Shown: positions 10,697 to 23,050 of the stretch, piece after piece | Numbering within the stretch: position 1 is the stretch's first letter | Layout of the letters: every line of letters begins with the position of its first letter | NCBI GenBank assembly: GCA_030533445.1 | Contig: CM060068.1 | Coordinates: forward strand, 16,397,479-16,461,478 | DNA: 64,000 bases | Reading direction: 5' to 3' | DNA from: Cyprinodon diabolis | Lineage: Eukaryota > Chordata > Actinopteri > Cyprinodontiformes > Cyprinodontidae | Program-made: the position numbers and the translations under genes | Notes under the pieces: generated by a model | The model's database searches: none | Told to the model about the DNA's origin: nothing | The model's input: the letters and a program-made list of their open reading frames with translations, nothing else

Positions 10697-11252
10697 TGTC
10701 GAGTTATTTTGGGGTTTGTCTGCCTGAACTCGACCAGGCTTGGCACAGAGGACGCAGGAAACAACTCAGATCAACTTAGTCTCTTTTATTTGACTTTTGT
10801 CATTTTCTGTTGAATCATAAGCAGGTTGATAACCTCAACAAAGAAAAGAAAAATAAACAGATATTAGTTCCACCATGAACCATAGTCACACATGCAAACA
10901 TGTATAGGTCTCTATATTAGACTTAGTATAATAAAGATTAAATTAAACATTCTTTCTCTCATTTTCTCATCTAATTTCTTAAATTAAACATTCTGATCAG
11001 TATCATCAATCTCATTTCATGATTTACTAGAACATAAGTGGGAAAATGAAGTAAAATACATACCAGTAGCGTCTCTGTGCTCCACTGACTCAACCACACC
11101 CAGGGCAAACAAACAAAAGGCCCATCAGGTGCTCAACCAAGGCTAATCAACCTAGAGCTGCTTGCTCTCTACTCTCTCTCTGAACACCATGTGACAATTA
11201 GGCTCTCTACTGCCCTCTGAAACACTCCATGCACAAAGTAGACATCATCACA
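10697..11252 (-). mobile_element. Solo LTR-like block (tentative)
   Basis: On the minus strand the block starts TGTGATGATG and ends CTCGACA. It contains a polyadenylation-type AATAAA about 90 bases before the end, followed by a TTGTTTCCTGCG U5-like segment. This order (TG..AATAAA..CA) is what a solo LTR would show. No matching target duplication was found at these ends, and no polymerase or capsid coding lies beside it. The call is weak. Confidence 0.3.
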
Positions 11253-11591
11253 TCCCAGAGTGAAAAAAATTAAAAGAAAAACATGAAAAATAAACAGCAT
11301 AAAGCACATAACCCAACAAGCATGTAGGATGGCCTTGCGTACCCATATCACCAGAATGACAGACAATTAGGAGGACCATTTATTTAAATGATCCACCCAG
11401 AAATGAAAGATCATCCTCTATACCTTTAACTAACTATTATTTTATTAACAAATTATTTTATACATTTAAATGAGAAATTATAAACAAAAAAATCAACAGA
11501 TTCAATAATTTTACGTTATTAAACATCTCCCTTGCTGTAATAATATTTTTAGCATTATATCTCTTTCAATTTCAGTTCCTCAGTCATATTA

Positions 11592-12396
11592 CCGTAAATT
11601 CTCTAATATTGGCCTGTATTCCATTAGCGGCCGGGTCTCTAATAATGGCCTGTCTGGCTGTCGGCGGAGGTAAATAGTGGCGGACTCCTATACAGGCCGG
11701 GGCTATAATTAAAACCAACGATATTCCTGGGCAGTCCTCAACAACTTGTGATAGTAACATACAAGTACCACAGGGTGGCAGTGTTTGCTAACAAATCCAA
11801 GTCATTAGCATGAGAAATCCCATCCTTACACAGAGAACGTAGTGGCCTTTCACAATCGTTTTGATCTGAAAGACAAATGTGATTACGGGTAGGTCTGGAG
11901 GTAACCAGGCAGCGTTAAAATGACAGATTTTCGTTGGTCTTCGTTGTTCTAAATTTACCTTGAATTATACGATACTGGTAGCCAACTTCCACTTAGCCTG
12001 CCTCAAATAAAATTTCGCTATGATGGCAGAGCAGTTTCCATAAATTTTTTTTAAAACTTTGTTTCGCAAGTCAGTTTGGCCAAGATTCCACTCTGTCTAT
12101 TTTTTTTTTTTTGTATTGCCGTTCAGAAAAATTGCAGCTGCTGGAAGATGTCTTAATAATGTTCTGTATATCGCTATGGTAACTGTACTTTTTCAATAAA
12201 TGAACCTAGTATTTTATTGGTTCAAAGAGACACAAAATCTGTTTTTTATTCATTTCACTGGTCGTCTGTTTGATCAAATAGAAATAGAGGCCTGCCTCTA
12301 ATTCTGGCCTCCTTCCAATAATGGCCTGGACCAAGATGTACCTGAGTGAAATAAAAGCCATATTAAGAAATAAAAGCTATATTAGAGGATTTACGG
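11592..12396. mobile_element. 805-bp inverted-repeat element, class unknown
   Basis: The ends CCGTAAATTCTCTAATAT (left) and, reversed, CCGTAAATCCTCTAATAT (right) match over 18 bases with one mismatch. Both are flanked by TA (11590-11591 and 12397-12398), so a TA target duplication is possible. The interior repeats a 'CTAATA(A/T)TGGCC' theme near both ends ('AATAATGGCCTG' around 11650 and 12317). The left part is CpG-rich ('GCGGCCGGG', 'GTCGGCGG'). No transposase frame is present, so it is non-autonomous. Confidence 0.6.
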
Positions 12397-12398
12397 TA

Positions 12399-13329
12399 TC
12401 TCTACAATTTTTTTAAATAAATATTTTATGGAATTCTAGAGATTTGTTTTTAACATAAAAGGTAGTGAAATGCCAAATATAACCAAGGAAAATTAAAGAG
12501 ATAGTTCTTTGATTACCATCTAATATAGGTTGGCTCAGTGTGATTAAGTGTGACTGAAATTTGTGGGGAAGAATGGATGGGATTAGTGCAATACCTGCAA
12601 GGGTATTGCACTGAGACACATGCAAATGGATTAGCAAGTTTAATCCTAGAAAAACAGGGAGAAGGAAAAGGGTATTTCCATGTTTATTTGCAATAATCTC
12701 CATTTAGTTAATCCTAAAAAAATACAATTAAATTAGGAAGATATATTTTCTTTGGCTCTTTGCAACAAAACAATCCTAAGCTCTGATGCCAGACTGTTCC
12801 ACACAATTCCTCTTAGTATTTGGACCAAATGCCAATGTTTGACACCAGACTTGTCAACTCCCAGCCCACTCTGACCTGTTCCCATTAATTCTATAATGAG
12901 ACTAACACCATGAGGTGTAGATTAGTTATTAACATTGTACACTGTACGCCTTGCTGCTTCTCCCAGTCGAAAGCCATTAAGTCTTACCACCCACTGTTCC
13001 AACACACACCATGTTCAAATACTGATCATCCAGTAGACATGTCCTATCTCTGCAAAGAACCCCTGTACATTGGAACACTGGTGAAAAAAGTAGTTTATAA
13101 ACACATACTTTAATACTTGGTGCTAAAAGCATAGAAAATTCTTTGTTTTCTTGGATACCTCAAAATTATTGTATCACTCTAATAGGTCAGTACACACATA
13201 GCAAATTGTTTTGAATGTAAGTTTTATTAAATACAGTATTCTCCATGCTTTCCATGGAAGTTCAACTTGTTAAACTGAGTCTTGCTGCCTTAGATGCTGT
13301 TAAGGAAGAAAATATTCTAAAATAGTTAA
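12399..13329. other. No gene recognised
   Basis: AT-rich sequence with only short unrelated open frames on either strand. No splice-like exon or repeat ends seen. Confidence 0.45.
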
Positions 13330-13990
13330 CTTTGGAAAAAGGTTGGCTTCTCTCTTCCTTCCCCAGGTTCCTCTCGGCGAGCTGCGTGTGGCCACAAGGA
13401 AAACCAGCAATGCGTGTTGACGTCACAGAATTACAGAGTTTAATTCAATATAAGACAATGCACAAACTTAGAAATAAGACAATGGACAAACTTATACCAG
13501 AAACTGCAGAACAACGGAGACATACATTCAATTACCTGACATAAATGGAGAGAAGGAAAGAAAGCAAAGACGTACAAAGACATCTTTGGAGAGTTGCAAG
13601 AGCAAATCTGATTTGTTACTTCTATATAGAAAGCTTTATCCTCTTGTATTTAATTTATTCAAATAAGGCTGGCTTTTGCTCCTCCAACCAGGAGCTATCT
13701 TGGACACTCAGAAAAACTTAGAGCTTCCCCAAATTTACGGCAAACATCTGGCTAAAGAAAACATAAGATAAGACCTCACAGAATAGCTGTTGGAATGCGG
13801 GGGCCTCTTTCCTACCATAAATTCTCATGAACAAACTTAAATTCAGTCCTTTGGTTCAAGGAAAGGTTATCTTCACAAACTTGTTCAAAATTAAGAAATA
13901 TGTTCAAAATGAGAGTGCTCAACATACCTTTTACACATGCCATAAGAATAACTGTATTAAAAACTAAAAATAATCATTTTTCTTTAACAA
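13330..13990 (-). mobile_element. LTR-like block with 24-bp tandem duplication (tentative)
   Basis: On the minus strand there is a TATATAGAAG box (about 13620-13630), then a pyrimidine-rich stretch. A tandem repeat of period 24 (13451-13498, two copies) is followed by an ATTAAA signal at about 13440 and a GC-richer tail (13360-13430). This arrangement resembles U3-R-U5 of a long terminal repeat. Ends and target duplications were not found and no retroviral coding sequence is adjacent. It is only a possible old LTR. Confidence 0.25.
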
Positions 13991-14302
13991 TGCCCAAACA
14001 AAAAATAGGTAATAGATTTTAAAGGTCATTAAGATTGTGGACAGTATTGTTATGACTGTTATCAACTCGATGTATTACCCTTTCCTCAAATTGAAATCTC
14101 ATTAATCTGTCCCTGCATAGTTGTCATTTCCTCACTATTCTTATTCTACTTTAGTTATTTCTAGCACTGTAAATATGTCCATATGTCCTTAGACTTCCAG
14201 TTTATCTTCTGTCAATAAATTCATGCCATCTTAGTGTCCATGATGCCCACAGAAGTTTTTGTAGGAGGGTTTGCAGCTGACTTTCAAATGTGCCAAATAT
14301 AA

Positions 14303-15220
14303 ACGTGGACAAAATTGTTCGCACCTCTCATTTAATGAAAGCCTATTGAATGAAGCCTATTCCAGATGACATGTAGATGTTCAATACGATTTATAGGGCT
14401 TATAGAAGGCCATGATAGTTCATTGTTTTTCCCCTTAGCCAGTCTAGGTGTTTTTTTAGTCATGTTTTGGGGCATTGTTCTGTACCAAGACCCTTTACCT
14501 GCGATTCAGAACAAACTTTTTGACACTGGGCAGCACTTTTCTCTCTACAATCCCTTGGTAGTCTTGAAATGTCATTGTCTTCTGCAGAGATTCAAGACAG
14601 CTCATGTCAAAGCAGGCAAAGCAGCCCCATAACATTACCAGGGACTCCTCCATGTTTCACAGTAGAGACAGTGTGCTTTCTTGATAAGCTACATTTATCA
14701 ATCTGTAAACACAGAACTGGCCATATGACATTCCGCCAGAAACTTTGCGGCTGTCAACATATAATTTAGCCCATTTTAGTCTGGATTTTTATCCTTTGTT
14801 TTCAACAATGTGGTCCCCCTTGGTTGTCTCCCATTAAATCCATTTTGGCTGAAGCAATGACAGATTAGTGCGATCTGACATTGACATTCCTTAAACTTAA
14901 AGCTCCCTATTGATCTCTTTAGAAGTTATTGTGGGTTCTTTGTTACTATTCCTATTGTACGTCTCTGTGATTTGTCATCAAATGTTGTTTTTCCTCTGGC
15001 AGCCACGTCCAGGGGGGTTAGCTACCGTCCAAAGGATCCTACTTTTCTGAATAATTTGAGAAAAAGTGGTCCCAGGAACTTTAAGCTGCTTGAAGATGGT
15101 CTTATCACCTTTACCTTTAACATAATTGTGTAGGATTTGCTTTCTTATACCCTTAATTTCCTCTGGTCCATGTTGAGTGTGGTATACACCATGTCAACAA
15201 ACAGCAGAGTGACTACATGT
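14303..15220 (-). pseudogene. Decayed Tc1-like transposon (transposase on minus strand)
   Basis: The left edge GTGGACAAAATTGTTCGCACC (14309 onward) matches the terminal repeat of a fish Tc1 family. Going inward on the minus strand the order fits that transposase. The catalytic-domain region lies near 14460-14640 ('ATGTTTTGGGGC' reversed). The N-terminal helix-turn-helix coding region lies near 15000-15130, with a GGACGTGGC proline/arginine patch around 15000-15010. The segment just upstream of the start codon ends near 15215. Many stops and indels; the right terminal repeat is not clearly recognisable. No intact frame longer than about 90 codons. Confidence 0.6.
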
Positions 15221-15225
15221 AGCCC

Positions 15226-15243
15226 TATATATATATATATATA
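15226..15243. repeat. (AT)n microsatellite
   Basis: Eighteen bases of alternating TA at the right edge of the decayed Tc1-like copy. Confidence 0.8.
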
Positions 15244-15840
15244 GCCCCACTAACTTATTGTCAACACATGTTTTGTTAATTAGTGGACTGTAGATTTAAT
15301 ATATCTTTTTGGTCACATTATTTTGTGGCATCATTTTTTTTCCTGGCCTATTTCATGGGTTACATTTTCAGAATCATTCAATCATTCATCATTGATCCAT
15401 TGTTGAAAATCAATGTCTGCCTTTGTAATTAGTTATTTTTCCATTTTTTATTTCTAGCTTTGATATTCTAACTATAATTTTGCAATGTTTAGTCATAAAT
15501 AAATGATCTGCTAAGTAATGAAGGCCCAAACTAAAATATGTTTGAGTGTAGTGTACTATTCACTTTATATATGCAATACCAATTGCACCTGGTTTGAAAA
15601 ACACTTTTTTCCCATGGTATTAAGATTGCACCTCTTTTTTTTTACATGGAAAGCATTTGGGGTTCACCCCTAAACAGTAAAATAATTCAAGTTTTTATTT
15701 CTGTTATATTATGATGTTGGTTTGTTCAGAAAAATAATTTCCAAAAAATTGAGCTTTAACACTGGAAACTGTAAAATCAGCAGTCTTCCTCATAGTTTGT
15801 AGGATATAACAAGGTTATATAATTCTATTCAATTTCCATA

Positions 15841-15890
15841 AAAAAATAAAAGACTTTATTAATCCCAAAGGGAAATTAAATGTTGCAGGA
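15841..15890 (-). mobile_element. LINE/SINE 3' tail fragment
   Basis: 'AGACTTTATTAATCCCAAAGGGAAATT' reads, reversed, as the conserved 3' tail of a common fish retroposon (AATTTCCC..GGGATTAATAAAGT). Nothing of the element body remains beside it, so only the tail is called. Confidence 0.4.
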
Positions 15891-18701
15891 ACTCATAGTT
15901 TTTATTATTATTTTTTTTTTATCTGGGTGTTGTAGGTGTTGATACGTACGTATTTGTTTTTAGTGATATTTTAACTCTCTGAGAAACTAAATTTCAAGTA
16001 GCTGATGCACATCTACACACAATTAAAAGGGTTCTTTTGAAATACTACACAGAAAGAAAAAAATCATTTAATAACTAGTAACTTGTTAAATCAGACAATG
16101 TTAAGTTCTGGGAGATGTCAGCAATGGAATATTATATTGCTGAACGCTTAGTCGTCTTGCTTTAAATGTTTTGATTATTTTCTGTGCCTCCTAGGAGGCC
16201 CCACTTTTCCATCACTGTTTACCATTAACAGCAATTCTCAAAAAAAAGAAAAGGGGAAAAAAATCCAATGCCCTCCCTCTGTCAAGAACCTTCACTTAGG
16301 CTGAATCAGCTAATGCTGTTATCTGTTGCCATGGAGACTGTCGGAGTTAGAGTGTTGCTGTGGAAACGGAGAGACCGCTCATTACCACCCACAGCATCCT
16401 TCCACACTCCCCTGAGCAGCACCTCACAAACACATGTACATATACACAGTATTCAACACAAACCCATACCCCCCCCCCCCCAAAGGTACAGTATTGTATT
16501 GTTTTATATAAGCTGTGTATATATTAGATATGGTGTATGATTTTATTTCTGTCCTGACAGGTTGCTACACTGTCTGCATCCATGACAGTATAAATAGGAG
16601 AAAAGCTATATTGGCATAATAAATGTAACTCTAAGCTGAAAATGGACAAGCCAGATGTTTTTTTTTGGTAAATGTTGTTGCCTTAACCTTAAATGTATCA
16701 TACAACAATGTGAAGATGATAGGAGGCACTGAATTTAGATTTAGTGGGTTTAGAAATCTACTAATTCTGAGAAGAAGCAATGCTGAAACCTTTTCCTTGG
16801 GTATAAAGGTATTCAGCAGCTCAGTTGGATTTAATTCAGCCAATTAAAGATTAAAGGCCATTAAGGAGTAATTACCATCCCCTAACCAGTCTTTCTCTGT
16901 CTTACTGCAATTACCACAGTGTTGATGGGCTGTATTTTGCTTTTCATACAACTTTTCTAAAAGCAAAAACACATTTAACCCATTTGCTTACATCAAGGAT
17001 GAGTTACTCTTCAGTATTTTGGAAATATTACCTTTGAACCTCCAGACTCAATGGCATACTCAAAACGCTAATTAATTCACAACCTCATAGTCTATATTCA
17101 TTCACTAGCAGAGGTAGGTAGTAACTAGTTGCAGTAATTCAGTAACATTTACTTGTAAAACCCTTAAATAAAATTTCCACCCTTTGTGAATAGCTTCACT
17201 CAGTAAAGCAAAGCCTGTCTTTAACAACATGTACCAGTGGGACACACACCTACAGTATGTATTTTGTATGTTGTAGTTTTTTTACTTAAACTTGCTTTGG
17301 TTTAATGTACCATGAACCATCTGACCACCATTAGTGGACAATGGTGGAAGTTTGTTGCCCAGTGACCCTCCTGTTGCCAGACAACATTCTGTATCCAACA
17401 CCACTGTTGCCCCATCACCCATCCCCACCCTAAAGTAGTTGGTATAAGGTGCTGTTCAACATATTCATTGTTTATTTCATACCCATTGTGTTTGTGCAAA
17501 AAGCACTCAAACCACTACATTATCATGGTAATGGTAAAACAGTAGAGGGCTTCGCTGTGCTTCTTTTTATAAGCAGTTGGTGTATAGTTAATGGTTATAG
17601 AAACTTGGTGACCATAAGATTTAACCCTTGGCTGCTTCAAGGGTTTCACTCATTATTATCAGCGTTTCTTACCATTGTGTTCAGGACTGTATCCCACATG
17701 TTTATATGTGAAAGAAATTCCAAGAGCAACACAGGACCAAATGAAAGTGTTTTAATGCTGTAAAGGTCAACCTTTCTTCAGTACCATTGACAAGAAAATT
17801 GCAGGATAAGGACAGCCTTACTAGCCTAAATGACTGAGGCCTCTTTTTTGTTGCTCATATATCATTTTGTCTTTGGTTTAGTGTTGGTGGAACATTGATT
17901 TCATGCCAATATGTACAATTCATAAAATATTTTACCACTGATATTTTGGTTATTTATTTATTTGTTTAATTGTTGATGGGATGTAATTTAGATAAGGCTA
18001 AATAAACTTATTAATGTATTTTTGTAAAACTTTTTAATAACCAATATTTTTTAAAATCTGTATTAAACATGTGTGATGCTATATAAGCGTTGATATCAAC
18101 TTTATCTGAATCAACCTGAAAATGTCTATGAATGGTCTTAAAGTTTCAGACCTTGAGCTTCTTGTATGACTTAGGTTATGGATGTAAATCACCTAAACTG
18201 CAAATATGCCATCAAATTTCTTGCAAAATAATTTATGCAGTTGTTGCATTTCGCTCTTTGAGAAATTTAAACTTTGCAGCATTTGTTGTATCAATATACA
18301 AATCCCTCCCTATTGGACACCCATTGGTGGCAAGAAAAGTTGAATTCACCAAAGCTCAAACAACAGTGAGTGGTAGGATAAATATTTCAAGTATTTATGC
18401 AACGTGTGTATTAGCTTTCTCTGTACATACAGTAATTGACTGGTGGTGTTTATAGAGAAGCCCACAAAACTCACAAAGAATCTTAAAACATGTTTGCTTC
18501 ATTGAAAAGAGGGTTGCCATCTAGAACTGTGCAGTACCTAACAAAGAGAGGCTGGGCATTTTATTTGACACTAAATATAGTCTCAGAGTATTGAGAGGAA
18601 TTTAAAAAAAAAATAGCAGAAAAAAGAAGCTGAATGAAGTCGAGACAGCAGGGTAAGAAGAAACAAACAAAGGAAAGGGGGAAAAAAATCTAAGTTTAGA
18701 T
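15891..18701. other. AT-rich stretch, nothing recognised
   Basis: Contains a 13-base C run at 16469-16481. Two frames of 100-odd codons on the plus strand (17449-17763 and 18132-18455) have no recognisable motifs, no splice context and ordinary intergenic composition. I do not call them genes. Confidence 0.5.
16469..16481. repeat. Poly(C) run
   Basis: Thirteen consecutive C, next to CA-rich sequence. Confidence 0.8.
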
Positions 18702-18994
18702 CAGGGGTTTGAAATTCATTTTCACGTTGTGCCACCTTGGCATAATCAAATCGATAAAAGGGCCGGTTGCTGTAAAACTGAAACATTTGATTTCATCATT
18801 TCATTTACAAGAGCACAATGCTCTGTAATATTCACTTTGCTCTGATTTATTAAGTAGTTGTAGCCCTTTTGTACACTTAAAAAAGAACATACCTCAATTT
18901 TAATGACATGATATACTATATTTGCGTGGTGAGGACCAGATAAATTGTAGTGAGGGGCCAGCTTTGGCCCACAGGGCTTTAAATTTGACATGTT
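18702..18994. mobile_element. Degenerate hAT-type MITE
   Basis: Starts CAGGGGTTTGAAATTC and ends with GGGCTTTAAATTTGACATG, a diverged inverted match. The 'GGGCC..CTTTGGCCC' inner segment near the right end is typical of the fish CAGGGGTGTCAAA family. The terminal bases and target duplication are eroded. Confidence 0.55.
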
Positions 18995-20584
18995 TTATAT
19001 GGATAACATTTGCTTTCTTTAATTATCATTCTTTATTACTTTTAACTTGCATCTTCTTATACACAATAAACAGTAAATTAACTGGTAGAGAAAATGGTCT
19101 ACTATAGTGTTAAAGCAGCCTGTTTTCATGGAGGAGGGGTCTGTTATTATTTCTAATGAGATACTGAGGTGTTTGTTTTTCACCCACATTTACACAATAT
19201 ACATTGTAGTGTGTTACTCGTGAAAAAGGAGAATTTCACAATTTTTTGTTATCATATTGAGTTATGGTTTATAAAAGTACATATAAACAAAGGGAAATCA
19301 TCTAAGCAGGTTTACATACTTCAATAAAAGAATAGAAATATTAGTGGTCTGTGGCAAAGCAAATAAGCAGATGAGTGTATACAGGTACACACAAGACATA
19401 ACAGAATTTTTAAAGAATATCAAGAAATTGAAAATAGACAATAGAGCAAAAAAACAAACAAAAAAAACACACATTCCGGAATGAAAACATTAAGCAGGAA
19501 AAAAGCTGGGTCTAATTAAAACCCTAATTCCCTTTTAAAACATAAGCTGGATATCAAGAGAAAGCTAACGTGGTATAAATAAAAAAGGAAACAGAAAAAA
19601 AAATAGCATTGTTTAAAAATTTCAGATAGTTCTGCAGATATGCACTTCTTGTTAAGTTGTATTAAAAATGGAAAATCCTAAATTGAAATCAAGTAATACT
19701 GCAGTATCATGATCTAATGAAAGTAGAAAATCCCTTCCTTTAAATAGAACACAAATTTTCAGATAAATAGTTTTTTAAATAATAAACCTTTATTGCACAT
19801 TTGCCATTACCCAGATCAATGCAAACTTAAAATAATCAAAGTTTGAGGGAGAGAGGGATAAATAAACCACTTGAAATTATATCATAAGAATCTCTACTAT
19901 GCCATTCACCTCTATTTGATTATAGCCTTTCACAAATACCTAAGGTAATCCAGGCTAAGATAAAAGCAGCCTGACAAAGCATCTTTTGAGATTAAAAGCA
20001 GCTTTAATATCCAGCCTGACATTTTCAGAGTTCCTCCAATACTTTCTACAACTTACCTCTCAGTATTACGAAGAAAACCTTTCTTGTTATTTTAAAGGAC
20101 ACAACATGCTGTTTGGCAGCACCTTTGTGGTAGCATCAGTGTCGGTAAAATGTATAGTTAAGATTTGTTATTTAAATTATAGTTTTCATTAATATTTGTG
20201 CAATGGTGAAGTTGTCCATTCAGTGGACCTGGAGGTGTGTTTTTGTGTGCATATGTGTATTACTTGTCCCTAGTGTTTTAGGGCCATGAGGAAAAAGTTT
20301 TATTTAAACTTGTTGGTCGGGTTTGGACTCCAAGTCTTTTTGAGGGCAAGCTGGGGAAAAGAGGGTCCTTTCTCTGAGTAGCTGATGAGATCCAATGTGC
20401 AGTCTTTATTATCCCTGTTGAACATCAGTCTGAGTCTAGTATGGTTCTTGGCTTGCTTCATCATCCTTTTTGGGTCATGGGTCGCCACACAGTTTTGAGG
20501 TACATGCTGGGCTTTAACACATTGAGGAAGGAGCAGGATCTGGAGGTGCCAAGTCCAATGTGTTTTGGTAAATTGTCAGAGTCC
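18995..20584. other. No gene recognised
   Basis: AT-rich, purine-rich in places (19430-19620). No exon-like segment or repeat ends identified. Confidence 0.45.
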
Positions 20585-20945
20585 TTGATCCCTTTAAATA
20601 TTTCACTCTTTGTTTCATTGCAGCCATTTGCTAAAATCAAACAGGTTCATTTTATTTCTCATTAATGTAAACTCAGCACTCCATCTTGATGAAAAAAAAA
20701 CAAATGTAAAATTTTTTGCAAATTTATTAAAAAAGGAAGCCTAAAATATCAAATGGTCATAAATATTCGGACCCTTTGCTGTGACAATCATATTTAACTC
20801 ACATTCTGTCATTTCTTCTGATCCTCATTGAGACGTTCCTTCATTGGAGTCCAGCTGTGTTCAATTGAACTGATTGGACTTGATTAGGAAAGACATACAC
20901 CTGTCTATATAAGGCCTTACAGCTGCAGAGACAGGATGACTGGTT
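20585..20945. mobile_element. Isolated Tc1-like terminal region
   Basis: The text 'TTTGCAAATTTATTAAAAAA', 'TGGTCATAAATATTCGGACCC', 'CCAGCTGTGTTCAATTGAACTG' and 'CCTGTCTATATAAGGCCTTAC' follows the untranslated end of a widespread fish Tc1 element, in the order found between the outer repeat and the transposase start. The transposase is absent; it is a terminal remnant or an internally deleted copy. Confidence 0.55.
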
Positions 20946-22469
20946 GAAATTGAAGGAAAATAAGGCTACCAAATGTAGCCTTATTTTTTATACATAATTT
21001 TTTAACACTTTTAAGAGTTTTACTTGATATCATTCCACAAATAATTTTGAAATACTCCCTCCTAAAGACAGTGTTTTATTTTTCCTTTCTCCCTGTTCCT
21101 ACTGGCAGAAGGTTGTCCACAATATAAGTGTGAAACTTAATAGCCTTCAGTGTTCAGTGTTTTTTGAGAAGTCTTAAGGGATTACTTCATTGCCTTCTTG
21201 TCATTTATCTCTTTTATGATGATGATGGTAATACATTATATTTTAAAATGTTTCTTTAGAATTACACCAACCATCTATTTTGCTTCAGTGTTGCCTAGCA
21301 ACATGGGTGACACATGAGAACTGTCCAATAGCCTGCTGAGGATTCTGCTGTAAAAGCATCTCTGAAAAGAAGTTTTGGTTTCACAGCACCTTTGAATTAA
21401 GATGTAATTTATAGGTGTTCCCTGAGCCTTTTGGCAGAAGAGAGCAGTATATTTATGCTGAGATTCCATTTTTCTATGCTTGCTTTTATTCAGGGATTTA
21501 AGAGTAAAGAAACAGAATATAGATGCGTGCTACACAGTTATAAAAAAAACTAAATTGGAAACCATATATTCCCATGTAGAGTAGATGCCATCAAACCTTC
21601 ACCTGATCACAGCAGCAGGGAGTGAGTCGAGGGACCATCCTCTCCTGCCCAGGAAACACCTAAACTGGTGCCCCCCCAAAGGTGTGTTGTCACTCCACTC
21701 CTCTTCTTCCTGAACATAAATACCTGCACCTCAGCAAACCCAGATGACACACTGTCATAGATAGGATATGAGGTGGTTTGAGACTGAAGGAATTGTTGAG
21801 CCAGAAAGTGGTAAATGTTCATATTTTGCATTAATAAAATCCACTATAGTGTTTGATAGGGATTGGAAAAGTCTATTATTTCTTCTTCAGAACATCCCAA
21901 TTTCCCTTGTAGACTCTGTGCCGCTGTCTAGATTTTAGTGTCAGGAAATTATAGTCATTTTACTGCTGTAGCTCAAGAATGCCTTACAACCTCTTGTAAT
22001 AGATAGAGCTAATTTTGGCCCTGCTTTTGTAATGAAAGCAACCAAGCCATGTATCAACCACCCTGCCGTGATAGTAGCCCACAGGAAATCCACATACTGT
22101 AGACTTTGCTTAAGTGTTGGTGTTTTGCAGTGAATTCTCTGCTCTCATCATTGGCTGTCTGAGTTCTTTTAACTTTAAACATTGTAATGGTTTCACATGG
22201 AAATTCATTTCCCTCACTTTTGAATTATTCAGATGATAAATATTTCACCATTCACTTGCTACTCACAGTAAGCAGCGCACCTGCATTTTTTTGCAGGTTT
22301 ACTGATCATTCCAGACTACAATCATTATATGATAATAGTTGTTGGCGGAAGGAACTTTAATACACTGAAGAAGCCTTTAAGTGAAAACTGTATGCACCAG
22401 GTTTTCCATAATGTTCTTCATATTATTGATTCATTTGTGAAATCATCTCCATATTCTAGATGTAGCCAT
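20946..22469. other. No gene recognised
   Basis: No conserved exon or repeat ends seen on either strand. Short open frames look random. Confidence 0.45.
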
Positions 22470-23050
22470 AGTAGATTTGGCTTTCTTTATCAGCTTGTTC
22501 AGCTTCTATAACACATTTCCTATATCCTGCTACCCAAACAGTTAGTAGCGGAAGCAATCACTCTCTCCTTAACAGGAAATATGCACTGTCTTTCTGTAAA
22601 CATGGAAGGAAAGACCTAAGCTTCCTTAAAAAGTCCTTTCTGCTTTGTCCCTCCTTGCAGACTGCTTTACAGTCTCCAGTCAAGTTTGTAGTCAAAGTGA
22701 ATACAGAGGTATTTATACTTCTTATCTATCTCGAGCTCTTCTCCCATGATGGTAATAGCGTTTGACTTTTTTCTGTCGTTTCTGATATCTACAATTATCT
22801 CCCTTTTTTAAATTCAGATTTAGGATCAGTTGATTGCTTCCATACAATTCTGCATTGGCATTTGATTGCATATGTCAAGAGTCAAAGGTTTATAGAGTAA
22901 AAAGGAATAGTGAAAGTACCGTCCCTTGTGGTGCTCCTGCGCTGTTAAACCCCTCGGTCTTACAAACTGTGACCTGTTTGTCAGGAACAAACAGGGTTAA
23001 GTTGGACAGAATTGAGCTAAGATGGTATGAAGACACAATTGATATAGGAT
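22470..23050 (-). pseudogene. LINE reverse-transcriptase C-terminal relic
   Basis: On the minus strand, pieces of a fish LINE reverse transcriptase C-terminal region can be followed through several frame changes. There is a Gly-Ala-Pro-Gln-Gly-like segment reversed from 'CCCTTGTGGTGCTCCT' (22924), then Lys-Lys-Gly-Glu-Ile-Ile-Val-Asp near 22800. Further on are Lys-Tyr-Lys-Tyr-Leu-Cys-Ile (22710) and the thumb-like Arg-Lys-Leu-Arg-Ser-Phe segment (22610). Stops and frameshifts are frequent and parts between motifs are missing. The clade is not determined. Confidence 0.5.

Noticed and set aside
10432..10764. 110-codon minus-strand frame as a host gene
   Set aside because: No recognisable domain, overlaps an LTR-like block, and no splice partners were identified; kept only as an unidentified block.
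17449..17763. 104-codon plus-strand frame as a gene
   Set aside because: AT-rich random composition, no motifs, no splice or promoter context.
18132..18455. 107-codon plus-strand frame as a gene
   Set aside because: Same reasons as above; length is within expectation for 64 kb in six frames.
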